Numbered from the stretch's first letter, positions 1-7,248 are shown. The stretch is 10,665 nt of DNA from Planctomycetaceae bacterium (GCA_002702965.1 PADE01000115.1:13343-24007); one strand, 5' to 3'. Notes: a model not told the origin generated them from the letters alone. Program-made: numbers and translations.

Positions 1-1
1 C

Positions 2-526
2 CGTGTGTTGGCTCATGCGGAAGTCCTCGCACCTGCCAAGCCCGACGTGGGACCTATCGATCTCAGCGAAGCGATCGACTGGGACCCACACCAATCCGCC
101 GCCAGTCCGCCAGCCTTACGCAAGGGAACGGCCTTTGATTACGCAAACGTCCTCTGGCAGTTCCAGGGGGGAGCCGTCGGCTCTTTGATCCTCTCCCACG
201 CGCCAGTGCTGCGCAAAGGTCTCACGCCCGAAGTCGAACTACACGGAACCCAGGGATCTCTGGCAGTCGACCGCATCCAGAGCCAGTTAACTCTCGTTCG
301 CCCAGGTGGAGATGCCGAATTGCTAGAGACCGTCCCCAATCCTGGATTCGGAAATCGCTTTGCCAAGCATGCTTTACCGGCGATTCGAGACCGGGCCGCC
401 GGAAAAGCGACCGACCACCCGGGACTCCACGATGGCTGGCGGGTACAGGTCTTTACAGACGCCGTCGTCGCGTCTGCTGAGCGCGCAACCTGGGTGGAAT
501 TGAGTGAGTTCGATGCGGATCTCTAA
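2..526 (+). CDS. Gfo/Idh/MocA-family oxidoreductase, C-terminal part (5' truncated)
   Basis: The reading frame is open from the left edge to a TAA stop, so the start and the N-terminal NAD(P)-binding Rossmann domain lie outside the window. The 174 visible residues look like the C-terminal alpha/beta substrate domain of Gfo/Idh/MocA dehydrogenases. A strand-rich part (FDYANVLWQFQGGAVGSLILSHAP) leads to the typical HGTQGSLAVDR segment. The family-like end is DGWRVQVFTDAVVASAERATWVEL, which matches the usual 'DG.R...V..A...SA..G.WV.L' tail. Members oxidise or reduce sugars, inositols and related compounds with NAD(P). The substrate cannot be told from this half. A GTG lies at position 5, but it is internal to the domain and is not a credible start. 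The stop overlaps the stop of the convergent gene on the other strand. Confidence 0.8.
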   Translation, partial: RVLAHAEVLAPAKPDVGPIDLSEAIDWDPHQSAASPPALRKGTAFDYANVLWQFQGGAVGSLILSHAPVLRKGLTPEVELHGTQGSLAVDRIQSQLTLVRPGGDAELLETVPNPGFGNRFAKHALPAIRDRAAGKATDHPGLHDGWRVQVFTDAVVASAERATWVELSEFDADL

Positions 527-1473
527 CGCGCAGACGCCGCCCGCGCATCCGTAGAATCGGTTATCCGACTTGCAATCCAGTGCGCAGAGACAAACCGCGT
601 CAACAGACTCTGGAAGCGACGGACCGACGGATCTTCGGGATCTGGCGAGCCAATTTGGCGATCGTCGCCAGACTGGAATCCACTCCAGGTCAAGCGGATC
701 CCTCCAGCATCCTGAGCAGAGTCTTCGTTGACGCGCTGTGCCAGTCGCAGCGCCCACAAGGCACCGTAAGCGTTGCGAAAATCAAACCAAATTCGGTCCG
801 CTGCGGTGCGTTCTTTGGTCTTAGGCCAGCCGACGATCTGCAACAACGACGCTGCTGCGATCGCGAACAGCGCCCACAACGTGGGCGCCTCCACCGGAAA
901 GCGAGGGATGCCTCCGGGCAGATGAAGATGTAGAAGCAAAAACTGTGCGAAAACCAGCAACACCACCGAAGGCCAGAATCGGTTGGGTAAGTTATTGCAA
1001 CAGCCGACCAACATCAGGACCGTCAAGAACCAACGTCGCGCTTGACTCATTTCCATCAGCGCCCCCTGCCGCAACAGCAGAAATTCGGCCGCCGGCAGAC
1101 ACAGCACCACCCACAGGCTGACCACGACCAGAGGCCAGACTTGTACCTGCGGTCGTTTCGCGCCCAATTGCGCCAACATCGGGCAAAACGTCGTCACCGC
1201 TGCGACATATTGCAGCGCATCGTGGACCGCGGTCGCCCTATCCCCGCCAGCGGCCCACGCGACCGCTTCGATCAATGCGAGACACCAAAATGAGAGCAAA
1301 CCCCAACCCCACACCGCGGTGAGCGTGGTGCCGCGCGCAGCGCGCCATCCCTGAAACAGCAAACTGGTCCCCAACACAATCGCGCAGCATAACAAGCCAA
1401 GCCGCCATGGGACGGCATCAGCCAACCCGAAGGCCAGCAGCGGAGAGGGATACGGGACAACCGTGGGAATCAT
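523..1473 (-). CDS. Hypothetical seven-helix membrane protein
   Basis: I do not recognise the family. From the first ATG (MIPTVVPYPSPLL) the protein has 316 residues. About seven hydrophobic segments are visible near residues 22-42, 52-74, 84-103, 112-134, 147-163, 166-184 and 197-216. A soluble, charged C-terminal part of about 100 residues follows, rich in Asp, Arg and Ser. The frame stays open upstream to a TTG at 1572, but the extra 33 residues are polar and lack a membrane-protein character, so the ATG at 1473 is preferred. No clear ribosome-binding site precedes it. The coding strand keeps hydrophobic runs over 600 bases, which supports a real integral membrane protein. Its TAG stop shares bases with the TAA stop of the convergent oxidoreductase gene. 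It is likely a single-gene unit transcribed from the gap at 1474-1926. Function is unknown. Confidence 0.7.
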   Translation of the reverse strand: MIPTVVPYPSPLLAFGLADAVPWRLGLLCCAIVLGTSLLFQGWRAARGTTLTAVWGWGLLSFWCLALIEAVAWAAGGDRATAVHDALQYVAAVTTFCPMLAQLGAKRPQVQVWPLVVVSLWVVLCLPAAEFLLLRQGALMEMSQARRWFLTVLMLVGCCNNLPNRFWPSVVLLVFAQFLLLHLHLPGGIPRFPVEAPTLWALFAIAAASLLQIVGWPKTKERTAADRIWFDFRNAYGALWALRLAQRVNEDSAQDAGGIRLTWSGFQSGDDRQIGSPDPEDPSVRRFQSLLTRFVSAHWIASRITDSTDARAASAR

Positions 1474-1926
1474 GGACGGATGGGATGAACCGATCGAGTT
1501 TTCGGTCCTCTGGACGTGTGAGGAAAAAAACGTAACAGCGAAGGTCTCAGGTGCGCCGTTCCGGCGATGCAATGGCCAGACCGTTTCTCACGATCGGCAG
1601 CGCCAGTCGACCGGCGAACCCACGCAACAAAACCCAACGGCACAATCCGCATAGATGCTACCAATCGTTACAGCCAACAACAGGGGCCCAGGAAAGATCG
1701 CGCGATGTTGTTTGCCTTTGTCATTCTATAACGCATGTTTCCAGAGAATCGACGCCGGGGAGTGGCGGAAACGCTTTCCAAGCACCCGCCGGCACGACAA
1801 TCCGTGGGGCCGTTTTCACGCGTCCCTCATAGTGGCGATAGCGGAGACGACAACCGTCATCGCTGCGTCGACAACCCGGACAACTAGCATTTTCCCTGTT
1901 TCCCAACACGATGAGGAACCTACCCC
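1474..1926. other. Intergenic gap between divergent genes
   Basis: This 450-base stretch separates the minus-strand membrane protein from the plus-strand small secreted protein, so it should hold both promoters. I see no RNA gene, strong hairpin or repeat. A TATAAC hexamer at 1727-1732 looks like a -10 box, but the nearest -35-like hexamer (TTGTTT, 1708-1713) is only 13 bases away, too close for a normal sigma-70 promoter. Short overlapping reading frames on both strands here have no protein-like character. Confidence 0.5.
1913..1917 (+). promoter_or_regulatory. Ribosome-binding site of the small secreted protein
   Basis: GAGGA lies 9 bases before the ATG at 1927 and supports that start over other codons. 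Confidence 0.6.
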
Positions 1927-2421
1927 ATGAAGTGGCACGCTTTTCTCGCTCTCACGATGATCTTGTCGAGTGGTGCGATCGTCTCTGCCGAAGAGGTTCC
2001 GAACCACCGGAGTCACTTCAGTGCGTACCGGACGGGCGCTGTACGAACCGGCGCCGTGCTACGGGTTGCCAAGAAACGCGTTTCGCACAGTCTGCTGGGC
2101 AATTGGCGCCCCTTGGATAGTCTCAACGAAGTAACCGCCGACCTGCAGAAGCACCTTCCCAAGAAGCAAAAGCGATGTAGTGGCACGTCGCTGATCGACC
2201 TTCCCGATATCGATCTGAGCTGGATCAAACTCCCTAAACTGCCAGCACATGGCAAGTCGTCGGGTCACAAAACGGAAAAAGAGCACGGTAAACAGAGCAT
2301 GAAAAGCTGGCTCAACCGCTTCCAAAATCCCTGGGCGCCTGCCGGTTCCGCTTCGGCGAACTCGAACGGCAACGCACCGGTCGAGCCCCCCAAACCGGTT
2401 CCCTCGAGCCCTTCGACGTAA
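1927..2421 (+). CDS. Small secreted hypothetical protein
   Basis: A 164-residue protein starts with a textbook signal peptide (Lys at position 2, a hydrophobic core to about residue 20, likely cleavage after VSA before EE). The mature part is basic and has no motif I recognise. It contains a short duplication RTGAVRTGAV near residues 36-45, a Lys-rich middle (KHLPKKQKR), a segment with repeated Leu-Pro (DLPDIDLSWIKLPKLP), a His/Lys-rich stretch, and an Ala/Ser/Asn then Pro-rich tail that looks unstructured. The start is supported by GAGGA 9 bases upstream. A strong terminator about 100 bases past the stop suggests a single-gene transcript. The likely location is periplasmic or extracellular; the function is unknown. 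Confidence 0.65.
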   Translation: MKWHAFLALTMILSSGAIVSAEEVPNHRSHFSAYRTGAVRTGAVLRVAKKRVSHSLLGNWRPLDSLNEVTADLQKHLPKKQKRCSGTSLIDLPDIDLSWIKLPKLPAHGKSSGHKTEKEHGKQSMKSWLNRFQNPWAPAGSASANSNGNAPVEPPKPVPSSPST

Positions 2422-2520
2422 CCCGGTACCACACGGTTGTCCGCAGACAGTGACGATTGCGGCAGCCGTGCAGCGGCGACCACATCGGCGCTGGTGCCCG
2501 CAACCAATTCCTACGTCCGC

Positions 2521-2555
2521 ACGGTACGTCGTTCATTCGGCGTACCGTTTTTTTT
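2521..2555 (+). terminator. Rho-independent terminator after the small secreted protein gene
   Basis: An 8-bp perfect stem (ACGGTACG, 2521-2528, with CGTACCGT, 2541-2548) extends inward by one G-U pair and two further G-C pairs. This leaves a 6-base loop (TTCATT, 2532-2537). A run of eight T begins at 2548. Stem plus T-run is a classic intrinsic terminator on the plus strand. It separates the small secreted gene from the DUF4254 gene. Confidence 0.85.
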
Positions 2556-2636
2556 GTACCAAGCCGTTGTTGGATGGATTGGTCTCTGTTGTTGTCTCGC
2601 TGAGCAACTCGGCCACGGCCCAGCCCGTAGATGCGC

Positions 2637-2665
2637 TTGCCCTGGTGCGAGACTTTTTCTAAGAT
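2637..2665 (+). promoter_or_regulatory. Candidate sigma-70 promoter of the DUF4254 gene
   Basis: TTGCCC (2637-2642) and TAAGAT (2660-2665) are separated by the ideal 17 bases. Each matches 4 of 6 consensus positions. Transcription would start near 2672, about 50 bases before the ATG at 2723 and downstream of the preceding terminator. The placement is sensible, but the matches are moderate and chance is possible. Confidence 0.35.
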
Positions 2666-2722
2666 CCGCCGCCGCTTCGTTTCCCCCGGTGACGGGGTTC
2701 TCTCACTTAGGGACGGAATGCC

Positions 2723-3328
2723 ATGCTCGACGTTACGGCGGTCATGCGACTTCACGACGACTGTGTGGGGCGCTGGCACGATGAGCCGATTGAATGTGAT
2801 GACACGGGTATCATGGGGATCATTGGTACCCAGTTCAGTTTCAACTTTCGTCTGTGGCATGAAGAAGATCTAGCGCGTAGCCCGGACGCACCAGACGAGC
2901 GAATCGCACAGGTCAAACGCAACATCGATCGATTGAACCAGCAACGGAACGACTGGATCGAGAAGATCGACGACTGGCTTGCCGCGATGTTGGTCGAACG
3001 CGGAACTGACCCAGACGACGCGGCGCGGTTGAACAGCGAAACACCCGGCAGCGTCATCGACCGACTGTCGATCCTGGCGTTGCGGATCTATCACCTGCAA
3101 GAGCAGGCGGAACGCGACGACGTCACTCCCGATCATGTGGTGAAGGTCAACCGAAAACTGGCCGTCTGTCGCCTGCAACAGAAGGACCTCGGCCGCTGCC
3201 TAGGAGAACTGCTGGATGACATTTTCGCTGGCCGAACACGGCATCAGACCTATCGCCAGTTCAAGATGTACAACGACCCCAGTCTCAACCCCTACCTGTA
3301 CCAAACGCAAAAGCGGATGGCGGGGTAA
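2723..3328 (+). CDS. DUF4254 family protein
   Basis: A 201-residue soluble protein of about the length usual for the DUF4254 family. Recognisable segments in order are NFRLWHEEDLAR (residues 41-52), IDRLNQQRNDWIEKID (68-83, probably helical), SVIDRLSILALRIYHL (110-125) and the C-terminal KMYNDPSLNPYLY (181-193). These are the conserved blocks I associate with the family. The protein is Arg/Asp/Glu/Gln rich and mostly helical, without signal peptide or membrane segments, so it should be cytoplasmic. The family has no established biochemical role. My recollection is that homologues often lie near glycosyltransferase genes in Planctomycetes and Bacteroidetes, but no such partner is present here. 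The start is supported by AGGGA (2709-2713), 9 bases upstream. Confidence 0.85.
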   Translation: MLDVTAVMRLHDDCVGRWHDEPIECDDTGIMGIIGTQFSFNFRLWHEEDLARSPDAPDERIAQVKRNIDRLNQQRNDWIEKIDDWLAAMLVERGTDPDDAARLNSETPGSVIDRLSILALRIYHLQEQAERDDVTPDHVVKVNRKLAVCRLQQKDLGRCLGELLDDIFAGRTRHQTYRQFKMYNDPSLNPYLYQTQKRMAG

Positions 3329-3625
3329 ACCGAGCGCGGCCGGCGAGGCAATGACGACCGACCCAGACGTCTGCACCGCGCGCATTCATCCGCTCAGTCC
3401 CGTCCGTCCCGAGGCGGCAAAAATCACTCTGGCTTGAAAATGCTAGGCGGGGTAGGCTGTTGCGTGCCTGGAACGTGCGGTGCCAAACCGCGCAATGGAA
3501 CCAAGCGGGGCGCTGCCAGCTACGGTTTGACTCGGGATACCCCCCGTCGGTCTCGCCCCGCGTTCGGGCACATTGCCACACGGAAGTGGCATCTCGATCC
3601 CGCAGGAGCAGAGGGACACTCGAGC
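3329..3625. other. Intergenic gap before the metallopeptidase gene
   Basis: The frame of the following gene stays open back to 3434, but that upstream part codes for Cys/Gly/Arg-rich sequence with no protein-like character and its ATG has no ribosome-binding site. I therefore treat it as leader. A 28-codon frame (3351-3437) has GAGG only 2 bases from its ATG and is not called. A 6-bp inverted repeat (TGCCAC/GTGGCA, 3574-3591) sits 34 bases before the next start. Confidence 0.5.
3611..3616 (+). promoter_or_regulatory. Ribosome-binding site that decides the metallopeptidase start
   Basis: GAGGGA lies 9 bases before ATG 3626, within a purine-rich stretch. It selects this start over the in-frame ATG 192 bases upstream. 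Confidence 0.6.
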
Positions 3626-4666
3626 ATGGAAGCTCGCATTCTGAAACTCGCGCTGTGCGCGACGTTGTCTGCATCGTTGGGAGCGTCGGCAGCGCTGGCT
3701 GCCAGCTACCGCACCCAGAATTTTCTGGTCTCCGCCCATTCGCAGCGGCTGGCCCAGGAGGTCGCCGTCGCGGCAGAGCGGTACCGCCAGCGATTGGCTG
3801 TCGACTGGCTGGGGCAAGACTTGCCACCCTGGACGGGCAGCTGCCCGATCACGGTTTTCGCCAAGCCCGGTCTGCCAGCGGGCGGGGCCACCAGTTTTGG
3901 CTTTCACCGCGGGCAACCCCTAGGATGGACCATGCAGATCCAGGGATCGCGTGAACGAATCCTCGACAGCGTGCTGCCGCACGAAGTCCTGCATACCGTC
4001 TTCGCGACCCATTTCGGGCAGCCGCTGCCGCGGTGGGCCGACGAAGGCGCCTGCACCACTGTCGAACACCGAAGCGAACAAACCAAACAACAGGACCTGC
4101 TGATTCGGTTTCTTACCACCCGACCCAACCGCGGCATCGCCTTTAACCAGATGTTCGCGATGCGCGATTATCCCCGCGACATCCTACCCCTGTACGCGCA
4201 AGGGTACTCGGTGACGAAGTTCCTGCTGGCCCGGGGAGGCAAACGACAGTTTGTCGAATTCGTTAAGACCGGGCTTGCGAATCAAAATTGGGCGGGGGCA
4301 TCTTCCCGGTATTACGAAATCAGAGATCTGTCCGACTTGCAGACAACCTGGTTAGATTGGGTGCGCAGCGGCAGTCCGGCACCCGGCTTCACACGACCGG
4401 CCGCGGGGACCGACCTGGTCAATCCAATACCGCGTGACCCGTTTCAAGCTGACCCCACCCCGTCCAACGGGTTCCCCGCGGGAGCCCTCGCGCAAGCTGG
4501 AAAACAGCATCAACTGCTCGCGACCGCGACGTCCACGGCCGCCTCCCGCAATCCGTTTGCGGGCTCCCCCGCGGGCTGGTACGCTCGCCGCGCCGAAGCG
4601 GCCAGACTCCAGCGGACCCAACGATCGCAGCGACCGTCGAAAACCGCCGCGCCGGCGGGCAACTAA
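3626..4666 (+). CDS. Secreted HExxH zinc metallopeptidase-like protein (gluzincin type)
   Basis: From ATG 3626 the protein has 346 residues and begins with a signal peptide (hydrophobic stretch to about residue 25, cleavage likely after ALA before ASYRT). The zinc-binding motif HEVLH is at residues 119-123. W137-A-D-E140-G follows 17 residues later, and E140 is the probable third zinc ligand. This HExxH...(W)xxEG spacing is typical of gluzincin peptidases with a peptidase-MA-like fold. A further family-like segment is YAQGYSVTKFL (190-200). Catalytic residues therefore appear complete. After about residue 255 the chain turns Pro/Ala/Ser/Thr-rich and ends in an Arg/Gln-rich basic tail, probably disordered. 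The likely place is periplasm or outside the cell, acting on proteins or cell-wall material; the substrate is unknown. It stands alone between the DUF4254 gene and the convergent cdsA-like gene. Confidence 0.75.
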   Translation: MEARILKLALCATLSASLGASAALAASYRTQNFLVSAHSQRLAQEVAVAAERYRQRLAVDWLGQDLPPWTGSCPITVFAKPGLPAGGATSFGFHRGQPLGWTMQIQGSRERILDSVLPHEVLHTVFATHFGQPLPRWADEGACTTVEHRSEQTKQQDLLIRFLTTRPNRGIAFNQMFAMRDYPRDILPLYAQGYSVTKFLLARGGKRQFVEFVKTGLANQNWAGASSRYYEIRDLSDLQTTWLDWVRSGSPAPGFTRPAAGTDLVNPIPRDPFQADPTPSNGFPAGALAQAGKQHQLLATATSTAASRNPFAGSPAGWYARRAEAARLQRTQRSQRPSKTAAPAGN

Positions 4667-4821
4667 TCCGGGCCAGCGATCACTTTCCCGCGTCCGCCCG
4701 AGCGGTGCCGGGGATTTGTTGTTCAGATCGGTACCGACCGCTCCACATCACCGGCACCGCAGGGCAGGTGACCAGCGCCCCGAGCGCGATCCAGTCCCAC
4801 CACGACTTCCGTCACACCGGG

Positions 4822-5961
4822 TTACTGGAGCCGGGCAATGAAGGGAACCAGATGGTAGAAAATCGGGGCCGCAAAACAGAGTGAATCGATACGATCCAAG
4901 ACTCCCGCGTGACCCTGGACAAGGGTCCCATAATCGGTCACGCCCCGATCCCGTTTGATCGCCGACATCGTCATTCCACCCGCGGCTCCCATGACCGCCA
5001 GGATCATCGCCATGATCGAGGAACCCCACCAGCTAAAGGGGGTAATCCAGGAAAATAACACCCCACAAACGGCCGCCGTGGCGACGCCCCCGATCAATCC
5101 TTCCCAAGTTCGACTCGCGTTGATATTTGGGGCAATCACGCGTTTTCCGAGCAACTGTCCCCACGCGTACTGGAAAACGTCAGCCAATTGCACAATGAGC
5201 ACCAGATAAAACAGCAGGCCGGCGGGGCTGCGCGCTTCGGCGGTGATGGTGATGGGAGTCTGGTTCGGGTCCGGTCGAACACCACTGGCCGCCTCCCGAG
5301 GCGTTTCAGCGGGCGTCTCTGCACCGGGCGACGGCACGACCGTTTCGGCGACCGCAGGTTCGATTTGCACGTCGAGCACAGCAGCCGAATAGCTCAGTGA
5401 GTAGACACAAATCAACAGGCCCACATGGATCTTGGCGTATCGCTCAAGGAACCGTTTCGAATCCCCCGCCAACGAGATCCGTGCCGGAATCAACAACGAT
5501 GCGAAGACCGGGATCATGATGCTGTAGGCTGGGTAGTAATCACGCCCCAGGCCAACCAACACGAACTGGACCGGAGTGAAGACGAAAAACACCCAGAACA
5601 GCGCGCGATGATCCCCACGTCGAGTGGGGGTCATGGTGATAAATTCACGCAGTGCCCAAAAAGAAATCAGACCGATCAAAATCACCGTGGGAGCGCGTCC
5701 CAACAGGAAACCAGCTGCCAGGATTGAATACATCAACCACCAAGCGCGGACTCGTTGGTGGAACATGCGAACGATGGCTGGGTTGATCGTACCTTCTGGT
5801 TGTCGGCCCAGAATCCGTCCGACCAAATAAAGAATCGCAAGAATTGCGATGATCACACCGAGCAAAATCATGATGCGAACGTCGCCGCGGTACGGCAAAG
5901 GCGCGGGCAGGATCGTCAAGATCCCCGCACGGTACAAATCGCTCTGGACTTCAACGGGCAT
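4822..5961 (-). CDS. cdsA: CdsA-like phosphatidate cytidylyltransferase
   Basis: This 379-residue membrane protein should make CDP-diacylglycerol from phosphatidate and CTP, the branch point of phospholipid synthesis. Several hydrophobic helices are visible (about 31-50, 74-100, 121-137, 147-160, 178-197, 248-262, 287-306, 314-332). The family blocks are ADVFQYAWG (260-268), NINASRTWEGLIGG (279-292) and the C-terminal signature at 333-359 (S..KRDRG.TDYGT....HAG.LDR.D). Two signature positions differ: Thr342 replaces the usual Lys, and HAG replaces HGG. A Pro/Glu/Ala-rich stretch of about 45 residues (200-245) lies between two helices and is probably a disordered loop. The ATG at 5961 has an in-frame TGA nine bases upstream and is the longest possible start. 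Met31 (5871), directly before the first helix, is an alternative; neither has a clear ribosome-binding site. It lies 151 bases after the plsC-like gene on the same strand and is probably co-transcribed with it. The wording SLCFAAPIFYHL points to the YnbB-like subgroup. Confidence 0.85.
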   Translation of the reverse strand: MPVEVQSDLYRAGILTILPAPLPYRGDVRIMILLGVIIAILAILYLVGRILGRQPEGTINPAIVRMFHQRVRAWWLMYSILAAGFLLGRAPTVILIGLISFWALREFITMTPTRRGDHRALFWVFFVFTPVQFVLVGLGRDYYPAYSIMIPVFASLLIPARISLAGDSKRFLERYAKIHVGLLICVYSLSYSAAVLDVQIEPAVAETVVPSPGAETPAETPREAASGVRPDPNQTPITITAEARSPAGLLFYLVLIVQLADVFQYAWGQLLGKRVIAPNINASRTWEGLIGGVATAAVCGVLFSWITPFSWWGSSIMAMILAVMGAAGGMTMSAIKRDRGVTDYGTLVQGHAGVLDRIDSLCFAAPIFYHLVPFIARLQ

Positions 5962-6112
5962 CCGACATCATTCGGTTCGGAGGATTGGAGTACGACTCTT
6001 CGATTGTGGCAGATGATGGCGATGTCTGGCGAGCGACTTTCTTGGGATCGAGGCGGTCCCGAGTGTGGTCGACGGACTGCCGCCCAGACAAACAACCCCC
6101 GCTGACATACCC

Positions 6113-6718
6113 CTAAACTTCCTTTAAACGCTGCACCGCTTCACGGGCCCGTTCAAGAAAAGCGGCTTTTTGCTCGCCGTTTTCCAGCCACATCGGCGGA
6201 CCGATGGTAATACAGCTCAACAGCGGGACCGGGATAATCTCGCCGCGCGGTAGTACTCGATTGACATTATCGATATAGACGGGAACCAATTCCAGGTCCG
6301 GACGTTTCTTGCTCAGATAGTACAACCCGCTCTTGAATTCACCCATTTCGGACTCGGTGTTCCTACCTCCTTCGGGAAAAACGATGAGCGAGTACTTGTT
6401 CCCAATCGCCTGGATCATCAATTCTACGGGGCTGCGGTGCACCTTGAATTTCTTGCGATCGATCAGTAACGCGTTGAACGTCTCCGCCATGTACCTCCGC
6501 ACGATACCCTTCTCCCAGTAGTCCTTGGCGGCTACCGGGCGCGTCACGGCTCGTAACTGGCGCGGCAACGAAGACCAGAGAATCATCGCGTCCAGGTGAC
6601 TGGTGTGGTTGGCGAAGTACACACGCTGACACGTCTCTGGCTGACATTCGACCCAGCGCACACTCGAGCCGCAAAGCAACTTAGCGATCATGGACAACAC
6701 TTGGGTTGTAAGGCTCAT
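6113..6718 (-). CDS. plsC: PlsC-like 1-acyl-glycerol-3-phosphate acyltransferase
   Basis: This enzyme should transfer an acyl chain to lysophosphatidate, giving phosphatidate at the inner face of the membrane. From ATG 6718 it has 201 residues, near the short end for the family. Acyltransferase motif I is NHTSHLD (37-43; catalytic H38 and D43). Motif II is ALLIDR (83-88). Motif III is FPEGGRN (114-120), with Gly where FPEGTRS usually has Thr. Motif IV is VPVYIDN (145-151). The hydrophobic start (about 6-16) may anchor it to the membrane. The frame is open for 46 more residues upstream, but these are Cys/His/Arg-rich and unlike the family, so the ATG before MSLTTQVLSMIAKLL is chosen. No clear ribosome-binding site is seen. 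The cdsA-like gene follows on the same strand, so the two gene products catalyse consecutive steps. Confidence 0.85.
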   Translation of the reverse strand: MSLTTQVLSMIAKLLCGSSVRWVECQPETCQRVYFANHTSHLDAMILWSSLPRQLRAVTRPVAAKDYWEKGIVRRYMAETFNALLIDRKKFKVHRSPVELMIQAIGNKYSLIVFPEGGRNTESEMGEFKSGLYYLSKKRPDLELVPVYIDNVNRVLPRGEIIPVPLLSCITIGPPMWLENGEQKAAFLERAREAVQRLKEV

Positions 6719-7178
6719 GGTTCGCTTAGTACCAAATGAATGCGCAACGGAGGAGATCTCGTGGCGACCCCGATTCCGTGTGCAGGCGAGCGCCGAACAA
6801 TGCACGTATCGATGGAAAACCGACAAAAAGCAACGATTTTCATCGTAACACGCCACTCACCCGGGCTGTAGGGCAAGTCGTGTGACGGTTCCCCCGATTC
6901 CGAAAACCGCTCTCGAATGCCGGCCTGTCACACGCCCCACCACGGCGCTCGGAGCCGACCACCAGGAGCCGTTGAGCTGCGCACAACACCCCTTTCCAGG
7001 TTGGCAGGACCGGTTCCTTCGCTGGTCACGATGGCTCAAAATGAGCGCCCCGTGCGACTCTGCTGACAACGACCTGTCAGTGGTTGGCTCGGACCTCTCG
7101 CCGGCCGCGCGGCGGTGGCGGTCCACTGGCGAGCAACATCCACCAACACCGCGCGTTCGCCCCCCCATCAAAAGCTCG

Positions 7179-7196
7179 TTCGGGAATGATCCCGAA
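7179..7196. repeat. Inverted repeat in the oxidoreductase leader
   Basis: TTCGGGA (7179-7185) and TCCCGAA (7190-7196) pair perfectly around a 4-base centre, ATGA. No T-run follows on the plus strand, so it is not an intrinsic terminator there. It could be a leader hairpin or an operator. Confidence 0.45.
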
Positions 7197-7209
7197 ACCA
7201 CGGTACCTC

Positions 7210-7248
7210 GGACACGAAGGACGGACACGAAGGACGGACACGAAGGAC
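7210..7248 (+). repeat. Three perfect tandem copies of a 13-bp unit at the oxidoreductase start
   Basis: The unit GGACACGAAGGAC occurs at 7210-7222, 7223-7235 and 7236-7248 without a mismatch, and AACC then leads into ATG 7253. Each copy contains AAGGA, a Shine-Dalgarno-like sequence. The last one (7243-7247) lies 5 bases from the start codon and is the likely ribosome-binding site. The unit is not a multiple of three and lies before the coding region. Confidence 0.9.

Noticed and set aside
3351..3437. A 28-codon frame after the DUF4254 gene, perhaps the start of a decayed partner gene
   Set aside because: GAGG is only 2 bases from its ATG and no matching continuation is visible in any frame.
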